This document shows, one piece after another, positions 27,862 through 35,961 of a stretch of 64,000 nucleotides of DNA. The DNA is taken from NCBI GenBank assembly GCA_036513895.1, contig DATBYF010000059.1:1-64000 (forward strand). Direction: 5' to 3'. Every line of letters begins with the position of its first letter. Position 1 is the stretch's first letter. The notes beneath the pieces were generated by a model. The model had not been told where the DNA came from and did no database searches. It saw only the letters and a list, made by a program, of their open reading frames with translations. Origin of the DNA: Palsa-147 sp036513895 (lineage in GTDB: Bacteria > Acidobacteriota > Terriglobia > Acidiferrales > UBA7541). The translations under genes and the position numbers were made by a program.

Positions 27862-28062
27862 GTGGCAACAGAGGCGAAGGACGAAGGGCGTAAATCCGCA
27901 GGTCTCTGCGCTGATTGCGTCCATGCGCAGCGCGTTGAATCCGAGCGCGGCTCGACCTTCATCCTCTGCCGCCTATCGTTCACCGATTCACGTTTCGCAA
28001 AATACCCGCGTCTCCCGGTTCTCTCTTGCCCCGGATATAAGCCAGGCACCGGGCAAAATTAA
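27862..28062 (+). CDS. Small cysteine-rich conserved protein
   Basis: The 66-residue protein starts at GTG 27862, 2 bp after the exporter gene. It has four cysteines arranged LCADCVHAQR ... FILCRLS ... LSCPGYKP. The SERGSTFILCRLS..D.RFAKYPRLPV framework is one I recall as a widely conserved short protein in many phyla. The Cys spacing suggests a zinc knuckle, which is an inference. Translational coupling to the exporter is likely. It ends 4 bp before the convergent GH1 gene. Confidence 0.75.
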   Translation: MATEAKDEGRKSAGLCADCVHAQRVESERGSTFILCRLSFTDSRFAKYPRLPVLSCPGYKPGTGQN

Positions 28063-28066
28063 TTCC

Positions 28067-29617
28067 CTACACATTAAAATTATTCGCCGCAGCGACTTTC
28101 CCATACCACAACCCTGAATCCTTCACCGTGCGTTTCTGATCGCGGAAATCCACATAAGTCAGTCCGTACCGCTGGCTATATCCATCCGCCCACTCAAAAT
28201 TATCAAGCAAGCTCCACGCGTGATACGCGCGAACGTTGGCTCCATCCTTGATGGCGCGCGCTAGCTCCGCCAAGTGTGGCCGGAAAAAATCGATGCGGCG
28301 CGTGTCGGGAACCCGGCCATTTTCCTTTTCGTAAGGCGTGTCGAGATAACTGCATCCGCTCTCGGTGATCTCGATGATTGGCCGATTGTATTCGTGCGTA
28401 ATTTGCATCACGAGATCGTAAATTCCTTGCGGCCATACTTCGAGGCCGGCGTCGGTAAGCGGCCCTTCGGTGGGCATCTCGGCGTGAAAGCGAGTGTAGG
28501 GATCGCGGCCGGCGGATTGATCATTTTCGATCTCGGTGCCAAATGTGGCTTGCCCGTTTGACGCCGCGGTGCCGCCAGCATCGGAAACAATGCGCCGCGT
28601 GTAATAGTGAAACCCAATCCAATCGAGCGGAACCTTCATGATCTTGTCATCGCCGGGTTTGAAGCCCATGAGTTCGAATGGCGTTCCGCCCGCAAACGCT
28701 TTCGGATATTCACCATGAATCGCAGTACGTAGAAAGTAGTCGTTGTTCATGGCGTTGTATCGCGCGACCGCAGCACGATCCGCATCGCTATCGGTCTTCG
28801 GATAGGCCGGCGCCATGCCGTACGCGCTGCCCACAGTCGCCCGCGAAGACGCCGCTTTGATCGCGCGGAACGCTTCGCCCTGCGCTAGATTCACCGTGTG
28901 CGCCGCCTTGAGAAATTCGCCGTAACCCCCGGCCTTGCAGGGCGGATGAATCCCAATGCCGTATCCAAAATAAGTGAAGGTCCACGGCATGTTGAACGGC
29001 GCCCAAACCGTGATCCGATCTCCGAGACTTTTGGCGAGAATTCCGGCGTAATCGGCAAACATTCCGGCAAGATCGCGATTGGGCCAGCCGCCGCGATCTT
29101 CGAGCGCCTGCGGGAGGTCCCAATGGTAGAGCGTGCAGAAAGGGCGTATGCCGGCTGCCAGTAACGCGTCCGCCAGACGGCTGTAATGGTCGAGGCCTTT
29201 TGGGTTTGGCGCGCCCGCGCCCGTGGGTTGAATGCGCGGCCACGAAATCGAGAACCTGTAGCTCTTCAGGTTGAGTCTCTTCATCAGGGCGATATCTTGC
29301 GGGAAAAGATGATACTGGTCACAAGCGACATCGCCCGTGGCGCCGCCTCTAACCTTGCCTACGGTATGCGAAAACCGGTCCCAGATGGACTCGCCCTTAC
29401 CGTCAAGATTCCACGCACCTTCTACTTGGTACGAAGCCGTCGCCATGCCCCAGAGAAATCCATTAGGAAATTTCGCATTGGCGATTTCGGCGGCCGAAAT
29501 TGCACCCGGGATCTGCTCCAGAATGGGCAGCGACATCGCGCCAGCAAGCCCGCGGCTCGCAAGCAACGCACCGCCCACGGTTGCAAGTGAGTTCTTTAAG
29601 AATTGGCGGCGATCCAT
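28067..29617 (-). CDS. Tat-exported GH1 beta-glucosidase-like protein lacking the acid/base Glu
   Basis: The 516-residue protein has a twin-arginine signal (MDRRQFLKNSLATVGGALLA). The GH1 barrel includes NGFLWGMATASYQVEGAW, TLYHWDLPQALEDRGGW and a C-terminal SLLDNFEWADGY. The family NEP motif reads FNMP: the codon at 28988-28990 is ATG (Met210) where the catalytic acid/base Glu should be. The nucleophile remains as Glu419 in EITESGCSYL. AAGGAG nine bases before ATG 29617 fixes the start. Such a change is known to cripple hydrolysis of normal glycosides, as in plant myrosinases where Gln takes this place. Confidence 0.92.
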   Translation of the reverse strand: MDRRQFLKNSLATVGGALLASRGLAGAMSLPILEQIPGAISAAEIANAKFPNGFLWGMATASYQVEGAWNLDGKGESIWDRFSHTVGKVRGGATGDVACDQYHLFPQDIALMKRLNLKSYRFSISWPRIQPTGAGAPNPKGLDHYSRLADALLAAGIRPFCTLYHWDLPQALEDRGGWPNRDLAGMFADYAGILAKSLGDRITVWAPFNMPWTFTYFGYGIGIHPPCKAGGYGEFLKAAHTVNLAQGEAFRAIKAASSRATVGSAYGMAPAYPKTDSDADRAAVARYNAMNNDYFLRTAIHGEYPKAFAGGTPFELMGFKPGDDKIMKVPLDWIGFHYYTRRIVSDAGGTAASNGQATFGTEIENDQSAGRDPYTRFHAEMPTEGPLTDAGLEVWPQGIYDLVMQITHEYNRPIIEITESGCSYLDTPYEKENGRVPDTRRIDFFRPHLAELARAIKDGANVRAYHAWSLLDNFEWADGYSQRYGLTYVDFRDQKRTVKDSGLWYGKVAAANNFNV

Positions 29618-29787
29618 TTCGATGCACTCCTTCAGTCGTTCGCTATAGCACTATCCCAGTGCGGCAGCAAAATATTAATTCGCAATCGCACGCAGTTCCA
29701 GGCGCGCGTAAGGAGCCGAAGGGTAATTCCTAGGCGGGCAAGTGAAGATAGGAACAGGCGTGTGCTGCTCGACCGATGTTCGTAACG

Positions 29788-30888
29788 CTACTCGTACGCG
29801 AGGGCTTCGACGGGATCCTTGCGGCTCGCGATCCACGCCGGATACGACGACCCGATCAATCCTCCAAAAATGGCAATCCCCGCAGCGCGCAAAATCCATT
29901 CATAGGTAATCAAAATTGTAAGCGTGGGAAACAGATGCAGAAACATCGCGCGCGCCGAATACGACAGCACGATGCCGACGATGGTGCCCGCAACGCACAG
30001 CAGCGTCGTCTCGCTCAAAATCACTCGAATAATATAGGCTTTCGACGCGCCGAGCGATTTCAATACTCCAATCTCGCGCGTTCTCTCGATAATCGTCGTG
30101 TACATCGAAAGAAAAATCACAAGAAACCCGATGGCCACTGCAAGCCCAATCATCGTGTTGATGAACGCTTGCAGTCCGGGAAGGCTCGACGATGTCATCA
30201 ACGAAATAAAATCTTTAAGCGGCCGAATTTCGTAACGTGGCAGCAGCGACTTGATCTCGTCCATCACAGTGTCGGTGTCATCCGGCCGCTCGCACTTGAT
30301 GTAGAAGACCGACGCCTTATCATGCGCGCCCGCAAGATCCTGAAGCGTGGCCAGCAGAACGAATAGGCGCGCGCCCTTACCGTGTTCGACGACGCCCGCT
30401 ACGTGAAAATCGTGATCGAGAATGTGCAGATACTGCCCGGTGTTAATGTTTTTGCCCCTCGCATAGACGTCATCCACGAGGATGTCGTCGGCCTGCTCTA
30501 AATCGTGTCCCGAATGAAAAACGAATCCGCCTGAGACCTTCTTGTAGCTCTCCGGATCGATGCCGTAAATAATGTCGAGGCCGTTCGTCGAGTTGAATTG
30601 CAGCAGAACCGGCGTGACCGCCTTCACGTATTTCATTTCCGCGAGTTTGTCGCCCAGCCGAATCGGCATGGGCGCGCCGCTGAACGCCATCAGCACAGAG
30701 GCAGATGGCGGCTGCACCATGATGTCCGCGCCGATGCCTTCCACGCGCTTCGCTGAATCCGTCACCAGTCCCGTCGTGAGCCCGACCACGGTGATCACCA
30801 GCATCACTTCGATCGCCACCGCAAGAACCGTCAGCGCAGTTCGAATCGGCCGATGCAGCACGTTTTGAACGATCATTTGCTGGATCAA
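29788..30888 (-). CDS. FtsX-like ABC transporter permease (MacB/LolC type)
   Basis: The 366-residue protein has one N-terminal helix (about residues 15-40), a large periplasmic domain (MacB-PCD-like, with GADIMVQPP, YGIDPESYKKV and ILVDDVYARGKNI) and three C-terminal helices. These include MIGLAVAIGFLVIFLSMYT and the FtsX-type REIGVLKSLGASKAYI. It has no ATPase of its own; the LolD-type ATPase at 24157-24843 is the nearest candidate partner. The TTG start overlaps the stop of the upstream lipoprotein gene by 4 bp; ATG four codons later is an alternative. Confidence 0.9.
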   Translation of the reverse strand: MIQQMIVQNVLHRPIRTALTVLAVAIEVMLVITVVGLTTGLVTDSAKRVEGIGADIMVQPPSASVLMAFSGAPMPIRLGDKLAEMKYVKAVTPVLLQFNSTNGLDIIYGIDPESYKKVSGGFVFHSGHDLEQADDILVDDVYARGKNINTGQYLHILDHDFHVAGVVEHGKGARLFVLLATLQDLAGAHDKASVFYIKCERPDDTDTVMDEIKSLLPRYEIRPLKDFISLMTSSSLPGLQAFINTMIGLAVAIGFLVIFLSMYTTIIERTREIGVLKSLGASKAYIIRVILSETTLLCVAGTIVGIVLSYSARAMFLHLFPTLTILITYEWILRAAGIAIFGGLIGSSYPAWIASRKDPVEALAYE

Positions 30889-31790
30889 GGCTTTGGTTCC
30901 TCTTGTTCCTTGCCCACTTCCACAAGTTGAGCGCCCGAAGGCTGTGCCAGATGGAAGCGCTCATGCGCAATAGTTTCGTTTACGGTGATCTTCGTCACCT
31001 GAATATCGAGTTCGTAATCATCATGAGGCCGTTGGACGCGAATGTCGCGTGCGAATTGTGCGTCTCCCGCAGGCTGCCAGTCCGCGTAATGAACCACCGA
31101 CTCCAATTTCCCGCCCGCGCCGAAATTATAGATTTCCGAGACGCTCAAAGCCGTGCGGTCAAATCGAATTTTTCTCTCGATTTCGAAATTCGTATCCTGC
31201 CGCGAGCCATGGAGGACTGTCAGGACATATTCGCGTTTGCCGTTTTCGTCCGTCTCCTCGAAAAGCACCGGCGCATCCCCGCGAATTTCACTCCAGAAGA
31301 GCGCGTCCACCAGATGCTGCGGTCGCAGATTTTCTATTGGCTTCTTTGAGGGCTTTTCGAATTTCGCCGGGCCTGTGAGGAATTGATTCTTGGATGGAAT
31401 GAAGATTTGGAAGGTCTCTCCGTCGCTCACCATGTCGAAAATATTCTTGTTCACCACCGGCGCCTGCCCGATCACTCGTATGCTCGACGGTCTCAACGCC
31501 AGGATGAACCCGTTCACTTCATGATATTGTTCGACCACGCCGCTGTATTGCGATCCCGCCGTCGCCTTCAGCTTGACCGTTGCGTTCAGAGATCGAATCG
31601 CTTTCGCCAGCTGGTTGTACTTCGCGACTAACTCGGGCTGCGTGGCGTCAAGCGCCTGGCGCGTCTGCGCCGGTGGCACCGTCGTTTTTTTGCTTACTCT
31701 CACGGCGCAACCGGCTGCACCTGCTATTCCAGCCGCGACAAGCACCAACCAGATACACGCGCGCAATTTTAGCGATTTAGCCCTCAACAT
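30885..31790 (-). CDS. DUF4292/LolA-like lipoprotein
   Basis: The 301-residue lipoprotein precursor has a signal ending in the lipobox-like GAAGC (Cys28). The mature part resembles LolA/LolB-fold proteins of the DUF4292 type: IRSLNATVKLKA, EVNGFILALRPSSIRVIG, NKNIFDMVSDGETFQIFIP and KNQFLTGP. It overlaps the FtsX-like permease gene by 4 bp, so the two form an operon. I infer a role in moving lipoproteins or glycolipids to the outer membrane. Confidence 0.85.
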   Translation of the reverse strand: MLRAKSLKLRACIWLVLVAAGIAGAAGCAVRVSKKTTVPPAQTRQALDATQPELVAKYNQLAKAIRSLNATVKLKATAGSQYSGVVEQYHEVNGFILALRPSSIRVIGQAPVVNKNIFDMVSDGETFQIFIPSKNQFLTGPAKFEKPSKKPIENLRPQHLVDALFWSEIRGDAPVLFEETDENGKREYVLTVLHGSRQDTNFEIERKIRFDRTALSVSEIYNFGAGGKLESVVHYADWQPAGDAQFARDIRVQRPHDDYELDIQVTKITVNETIAHERFHLAQPSGAQLVEVGKEQEEPKP

Positions 31791-32164
31791 AGCAGGCTCG
31801 GAGTCTAATGGCCGCGTAGAGGGGTGTCAAACCGCGATTAGCCGCAAAACAGTTCTTAAATAACTGTATTGCTTGATGCGCGGATGTCCATGCATTCGGC
31901 CGTTCCTTACCGGATAGCGCGCCAAGACGTTCCCGACTTGCCACACAAATTACCTGCTAACTGGAATACGAAGCGAGCAAGCAACCCTTTGTTCTTTATA
32001 GAGTTGCAGCTCGCCAAGTATTAATAGAAAGACTAGCTTTGATCGCGCTGTGTCGTTTTTTATGTACACGACGTGTGCCACACACATCAAATGCAATGTC
32101 TCCTAATTCGCGGCCCTGTGACTCGACGTGAAACATGTCGGTTTGTCGTCTCCCCCGCGTTTGG
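31791..32164. other. Gene-free stretch left of the accessory island
   Basis: No convincing ORF, tRNA or attachment site was found in these 374 bp. Composition looks more AT-rich than the core genes to the left. It is the likely left flank of the accessory island, but no direct repeat matching the right flank near 36.88 kb was found by eye. Confidence 0.4.
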
Positions 32165-33217
32165 TCAGGATTTCAGTTCGGTGCAGAGACTACATGACGT
32201 TCTGTCCTCCGTGGTGGTAGCAATTTCGAACTCGGACGCAAGTTCGCGGAGCTGACCGGGCAATTTCTCGTTCGGAAGAATTGAATACCCCTTTCGATCG
32301 CGTCTCGGGTGGATTCCGATCGACCGTGAAACATCGCCGATTTTTCGAGGCTCGACCGTATCGATTTCCTCGCGACTTTTTTGAAGTTCTTCGACCATTT
32401 TCGAAACTTCGCCGACATATATCTTGTCATCTTGCCGTCGATGGGCGAGCGTTAATAGCGCCTCGCTGGCGATGCTTCGGGGATCGCAACAACGCTCCGC
32501 TCGCAATTCTTCGGCAACGCCGGAAAGCATTTTTCTTAATTCATTTTGAACCTCGGAGGCGTCGACGATGCAGGATCCGAGAACACTACCTAATATCCAT
32601 GTCGCCGACGCGGACGCCGGTAGGTCGAATTCCGATTCGCTTACGGCACGATGATTTCTGGCGCGATACGAGAGCAGCTTAGGCTGAAACTCGTCAGCGA
32701 CCTGCCGCCGCTTTCCAGCGCTAAGAATCGGTAGGTGTCCGCGAAGCGGGACTAGGTGGACCGGGATCACACACCCCCCTCCATCGTCATACGTGAACCT
32801 CGTGCCGCCGTAAATCGCTTTTGGATACGACGCGTTCACCACACTTGTCCCGCACGGCAGTTGATACCCGGGTCTGTCCGAGATCGACAGCAGTTCTTGC
32901 GCCTTTTTCAGTGCGGATTGATGGCTGAGCAATAACGTCGGCCGGAAGTCGAATGGCAAAGCTCCAAGAACAGCGCTATCAAGTGAAACGAAACGCATAG
33001 GACGACGCGAGGTGCATGCAAGGAGCTCAAGCAAGAACATCGACTCTGGTCGTGGCCCGGTGATCGCGAGGCACGGCGCAACCGGAAGAATCTCGTTAAC
33101 CCATGTTGAAAAAGTAAAGAGCGCGGCGCAGAGCGAAACTTCGTCAGCGAAACCATTGCGCCTGAAAATATGAACGTCGGGGTCCCAGCGCCTGACGTAA
33201 TCAACGGCTTCGGTCAC
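32165..33217 (-). CDS. Degenerate DUF3631-like ATPase relic
   Basis: The frame is 350 residues from a GTG. The layout echoes mobile-element DUF3631-type ATPases: a helical lead-in (SLCAALFTFSTWVNEILPVAP), a would-be P-loop strand LAITGPRPESMFLLELL, RPTLLLSHQSALKK where Walker B is expected, and VIPVHLVPLRG. The C-terminus (EPRKIGDVSRSIGIHPRRDRKGY) is winged-helix-like. The P-loop Gly-Lys-Thr and Walker B acids are absent. Coding-like sequence continues upstream in this frame to 33298, and the frame with GTG 33489 ends at 33271. A frameshifted, decaying gene is likely. Confidence 0.55.
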   Translation of the reverse strand: MTEAVDYVRRWDPDVHIFRRNGFADEVSLCAALFTFSTWVNEILPVAPCLAITGPRPESMFLLELLACTSRRPMRFVSLDSAVLGALPFDFRPTLLLSHQSALKKAQELLSISDRPGYQLPCGTSVVNASYPKAIYGGTRFTYDDGGGCVIPVHLVPLRGHLPILSAGKRRQVADEFQPKLLSYRARNHRAVSESEFDLPASASATWILGSVLGSCIVDASEVQNELRKMLSGVAEELRAERCCDPRSIASEALLTLAHRRQDDKIYVGEVSKMVEELQKSREEIDTVEPRKIGDVSRSIGIHPRRDRKGYSILPNEKLPGQLRELASEFEIATTTEDRTSCSLCTELKS

Positions 33218-33630
33218 TGCGTCGCGGTGCTTCTCGCCTCTCTTGCGGGCTTCGTCGTAGACACACAGAATCAGGCCGCGCGGACGAACTGCCAGGGCTC
33301 AATACTGTCCTGCTTCTTCCTCGGTCCGCCGCGCGTTCTCTTCCCCACCCCCATAGTCTTCTGCCCGGAACTTAGCTCGATTTTGTTCGTCCCGCAAGCG
33401 GCGATCGTCACGGTCCGCGGCGATCCGGGTAATAGAATTTTCTCACGCCAAATCGAGAAGGTGGGCGCGCTGTCATCGCCGAGGTTCACGCATAGCTTGG
33501 GACCGACGTGATCAAGACCTATAAAAAGCCGGTAGCGAAGCAGATCCCGGTCGGCAAAGATACCTTCTATTGCTGTCCTTCGCTTGCGGCGTCGCAGACT
33601 GGAACTGGCGGAGAACCGGCCGAGCCAGAA
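33218..33630 (-). pseudogene. Probable frameshifted N-terminal part of the 32165 gene
   Basis: Two minus-strand frames overlap here. One (stop at 33271, GTG at 33489) reads RGGPRKKQDSIEPWQFVRAA. The other, open up to 33298 and continuous with the 32165-33217 gene, reads GLILCVYDEARKRGEKHRDAV. Joining them by a single frameshift in 33271-33298 gives a plausible longer protein. The first frame is also the continuation of the RHH gene frame past its TAA. No intact gene is present. Confidence 0.4.
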
Positions 33631-33831
33631 TTACTCGGAGGGCTCTTTCTTCTGGCGGGAGAGTAGACGCTGGAGATATGCGGGCCCTTCTTCCTTGTAC
33701 ATTGCAACGGCGCCACTCAGCAGAATCTCACACAGCTGTGCGAGACTTCTGCCTTCCCTTTTAGCGATTTGAATCAGTGCCCTCTTCAGCCCCGCGGGAA
33801 CTCTGATTCCGATTGTTTCGTCCTTTGTCAT
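33631..33831 (-). CDS. Ribbon-helix-helix DNA-binding protein
   Basis: This 66-residue protein is of CopG/MetJ-Arc type: TIGIRVPAGLKRALIQIAKREGRSLAQLCEILL gives the beta strand and two helices (split around residues 6-40), followed by a basic tail RLLSRQKK. It is divergent from the 33939 operon. Its own promoter candidate is TTGCGA/TAGAAT, 17-bp spacing, on the minus strand at 33872-33844. The palindrome at 33902-33926 between the two promoters is a natural operator candidate for it, which is an inference. Confidence 0.85.
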   Translation of the reverse strand: MTKDETIGIRVPAGLKRALIQIAKREGRSLAQLCEILLSGAVAMYKEEGPAYLQRLLSRQKKEPSE

Positions 33832-33843
33832 GATCGATAGGGC

Positions 33844-33872
33844 ATTCTACGGCACGCTCTCGATCTTCGCAA
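33844..33872 (-). promoter_or_regulatory. Predicted promoter of the RHH gene
   Basis: Read on the minus strand, TTGCGA (33872-33867) and TAGAAT (33849-33844) are separated by exactly 17 bp. The -10 lies about 13 bp before the ATG at 33831, so the leader would be very short. Confidence 0.45.
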
Positions 33873-33880
33873 ATCCTTGC

Positions 33881-33909
33881 TTGACAAGTGCTTGAAGCGC
33901 AATTATCAT
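33881..33909 (+). promoter_or_regulatory. Consensus sigma-70 promoter of the recombination operon
   Basis: A perfect TTGACA (33881-33886), 17-bp spacer and TATCAT (33904-33909) lie 30 bp before the ATG at 33939. This is the closest match to the consensus in the window. The -10 is inside the left arm of the palindrome at 33902-33926, implying repression. Confidence 0.8.
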
Positions 33910-33926
33910 TGTTTACCAATGATAAT
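33902..33926. promoter_or_regulatory. Palindromic operator overlapping the -10
   Basis: ATTATCATTG (33902-33911) and CAATGATAAT (33917-33926) form perfect 10-bp inverted arms with a TTTAC spacer. Overlap with the -10 and transcription start is typical of a repressor site. The binding protein is probably a product of this island, such as the divergent RHH protein. Confidence 0.75.
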
Positions 33927-33938
33927 CACAGAGGTTTA

Positions 33939-34724
33939 ATGAAGACTAAGCCTGCAGACATCGTTGAACTAACAATTTTGATGCGTCAGAACATTCGCCT
34001 GGCGAGGCGTAGGACCGCCGGGAAGTTGGGAACGGTAGCTCTAGACCGATTGCGTGATCTGACCAAGACATTTGGATTCTCTCTGAATCGGGGAGACTTC
34101 GTTTACTTGGATGGCGGGTGGTATATCACCCATGCTGGCCTGTTGCGCCTAGCCCAACGCAGGAGGTGTGTAGGGATTCAGGTCCAACAGGTGCGTCAGT
34201 TTTGTGATCCGGTCATAGGCCGTTGGGTTTTCAAGGCTTCGGTGTACACGTCTCCTCGATCGAAGGGATTTGTAGGGTTTGGAGACGCTGATCCTTCCAA
34301 CGTGTCTCCCCTAGTCCACGGGGCGGAGATGCGCGTGGCCGAGACTCGCGCCGTCAATCGCGCACTGCGCAAGGCTTACGGTATCGGCTTGTGCTCGGTC
34401 GAAGAGCTTGGATCTTTCTCTGCGCCTGCGTCACCTTCGTATCCCAAGCAAGCCACTCCTGTTTATGACAATGGAAATGGTTCGAATCACAGCCAGCCTA
34501 GACTGCGCGACCAACTCTGCCTTCTGATTCGCCAATTCAATCTCGATCCCACACTGGTGAAGGCCTACGCCGCCGATTTCTGCGGCACTGAAGCTCTCAA
34601 AGAAGCTAGTCGAGATCTGGTTGAATCCTTCATCGCCCATATCTCGAAGGCGGCTAACGAAGATCGAGATGCTTTGATCTGCAAACTCAACTCCTACGCT
34701 CCTTCTGTGGAGGTGAAGCCATGA
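33939..34724 (+). CDS. Putative Rad52-like single-strand annealing protein of a mobile element
   Basis: The protein has 261 residues from ATG 33939, which follows CAGAGG; the frame is open to 33888 but that lies in the promoter. The core has GGWYITHAGLLRLAQRRRC, a beta-rich FKASVYTS..GFVGFGDADPSNVSP and a helix AETRAVNRALRKAYG. This helix, with the preceding GxGDA segment, resembles the MAETRA..RALR motif of Rad52-fold annealases (DdrA/phage type). A Ser/Pro linker leads to a C-terminal helical domain (RDQLCLLIRQFNLDP...). Neighbours (ssDNA-binding-like and nuclease genes) support a recombinase role. The fold assignment is inferred. Confidence 0.8.
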   Translation: MKTKPADIVELTILMRQNIRLARRRTAGKLGTVALDRLRDLTKTFGFSLNRGDFVYLDGGWYITHAGLLRLAQRRRCVGIQVQQVRQFCDPVIGRWVFKASVYTSPRSKGFVGFGDADPSNVSPLVHGAEMRVAETRAVNRALRKAYGIGLCSVEELGSFSAPASPSYPKQATPVYDNGNGSNHSQPRLRDQLCLLIRQFNLDPTLVKAYAADFCGTEALKEASRDLVESFIAHISKAANEDRDALICKLNSYAPSVEVKP

Positions 34725-35155
34725 AACGGCAAATACCAGGTCTGCACTCAGGGCAACAACCGACGGCTCGTCCTCTCGACGGCTTGTTCCTGGTGCGTGT
34801 CGATACAGCTTCCTACCGCTGGCATCCGCAGAAGCCCTTCCTCGTTCTCCGCTTTGTCATCCTTGAGCCCGAGCCATTTGCAACACATTCCTTCTCCGGG
34901 CGGCTGTACTGCAGCGAGCGAGCACTGTGGAAGCTCAATTGGTTTCTTCGGGACTTTGCCTATGACACCGAACTGCTTGGGAAGGATCAAGTCGATGAGA
35001 AAGCACTGCTGAACCTCCGGGGAGTCGTTCGAACCTCACTCGTCACCTTCAACGGACGCTCTTACCAGAACCTTGAAGGGTTTGCTCCTGCCGGTGAATG
35101 GGAAGAACTTCTCACGTCCTCCGCGACTCGGCTGAGGCATGACCATGATCTATAG
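34721..35155 (+). CDS. Putative ssDNA-binding (OB-fold/DUF669-like) protein
   Basis: The 144-residue protein's ATG overlaps the preceding stop (ATGA). PLDGLFLVRVDTASYRW, FLVLRFVILEP, FSGRLYCSERALWKLNWFL and a final SLVTFNGRSYQNLEGFAPA give the alternating strand pattern of phage DUF669-type ssDNA-binding proteins, as far as I recognise it. It sits between the annealase-like and nuclease genes, as SSB-like proteins do in phage recombination modules. The function is an inference. Confidence 0.8.
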   Translation: MKRQIPGLHSGQQPTARPLDGLFLVRVDTASYRWHPQKPFLVLRFVILEPEPFATHSFSGRLYCSERALWKLNWFLRDFAYDTELLGKDQVDEKALLNLRGVVRTSLVTFNGRSYQNLEGFAPAGEWEELLTSSATRLRHDHDL

Positions 35156-35948
35156 CCACACACAGATCAGCCAGTTCGTTCGCTGTCCCCGCAGCTATCG
35201 CTACCGATATCTCGATGGTTGGCAGGAGAAGGAAACCCGAGCCGCCATGGCCTTTGGCCGTTCATTTGAGAAGGCGCTTGGAGCTTACTTCCTCCGAGAG
35301 GATCCGAGCGCAGTGTTGTTCAAAGAGTGGGGCGCGTATCGGGATATGCCGTTTGAATACAAAAAGGGCGACTCCTGGGACCGGCTAGTTCACCAGGGAG
35401 TTCATCTGCTCGGGCGGTTCGCACAGGACGATCGCGTTCAGATTCCCTGTCCAAAGAAGGATCTGCAGGTGAAGTTGGTTCGATCTCTCAAGGGGAACAA
35501 CGAGTTCGTGTCTTACATCGATGCTCTTGGAGAGCTTGATGGCACCCCCTGCGTCATCGATTGGAAGACTACGGCTAGCCGTTATCCGGAAGAGCCCGAA
35601 GGACTGCTGGCGCTTGATCCTCAGCTGATCTGCTACTCCTGGATTAGTGGAATCTCCGAAGTCGCCGTGGTCGTGTTCGTGCGAAAGAACCAGCCTGAGA
35701 TTCAATACCTCAAAGCTACGATCTCCGATGAGCAACGACGGGAGTACGGCCGTCTGGTTGAAACCACCGTTGCCCAGATCGAAGCGCGTCAATTCGTTTC
35801 CCACAGCGGCATCCGGTTCCCTCAGAACGGCTGTGTCAGCTGTGCGCATCTGGGGCTTTGTCTCAATAATCAGCCGTTGATCGACGCAAATCTCATTCGC
35901 CGGCCAGGAGCCATCGACCTTGACTGGCTTAATGACTTGGGTGACTAA
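35145..35948 (+). CDS. PD-(D/E)XK exonuclease, RecB/Cas4 type
   Basis: The 267-residue nuclease starts MIYSHTQISQFVRCPRSYRYRY, the typical AddB/RecB/Cas4-family opening. The catalytic core is ELDGTPCVIDWKTT (Asp...Asp-Trp-Lys) near residue 140. A C-terminal CVSCAHLGLC together with the N-terminal Cys of VRCPRSY forms the four-Cys pattern of iron-sulfur nucleases. ATG 35145 has GAGG seven bases upstream; ATG 35139 is an alternative. It overlaps the upstream gene and probably supplies resection for the annealase. Confidence 0.9.
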   Translation: MIYSHTQISQFVRCPRSYRYRYLDGWQEKETRAAMAFGRSFEKALGAYFLREDPSAVLFKEWGAYRDMPFEYKKGDSWDRLVHQGVHLLGRFAQDDRVQIPCPKKDLQVKLVRSLKGNNEFVSYIDALGELDGTPCVIDWKTTASRYPEEPEGLLALDPQLICYSWISGISEVAVVVFVRKNQPEIQYLKATISDEQRREYGRLVETTVAQIEARQFVSHSGIRFPQNGCVSCAHLGLCLNNQPLIDANLIRRPGAIDLDWLNDLGD

Positions 35949-35961
35949 CGGGAGACCGCTG

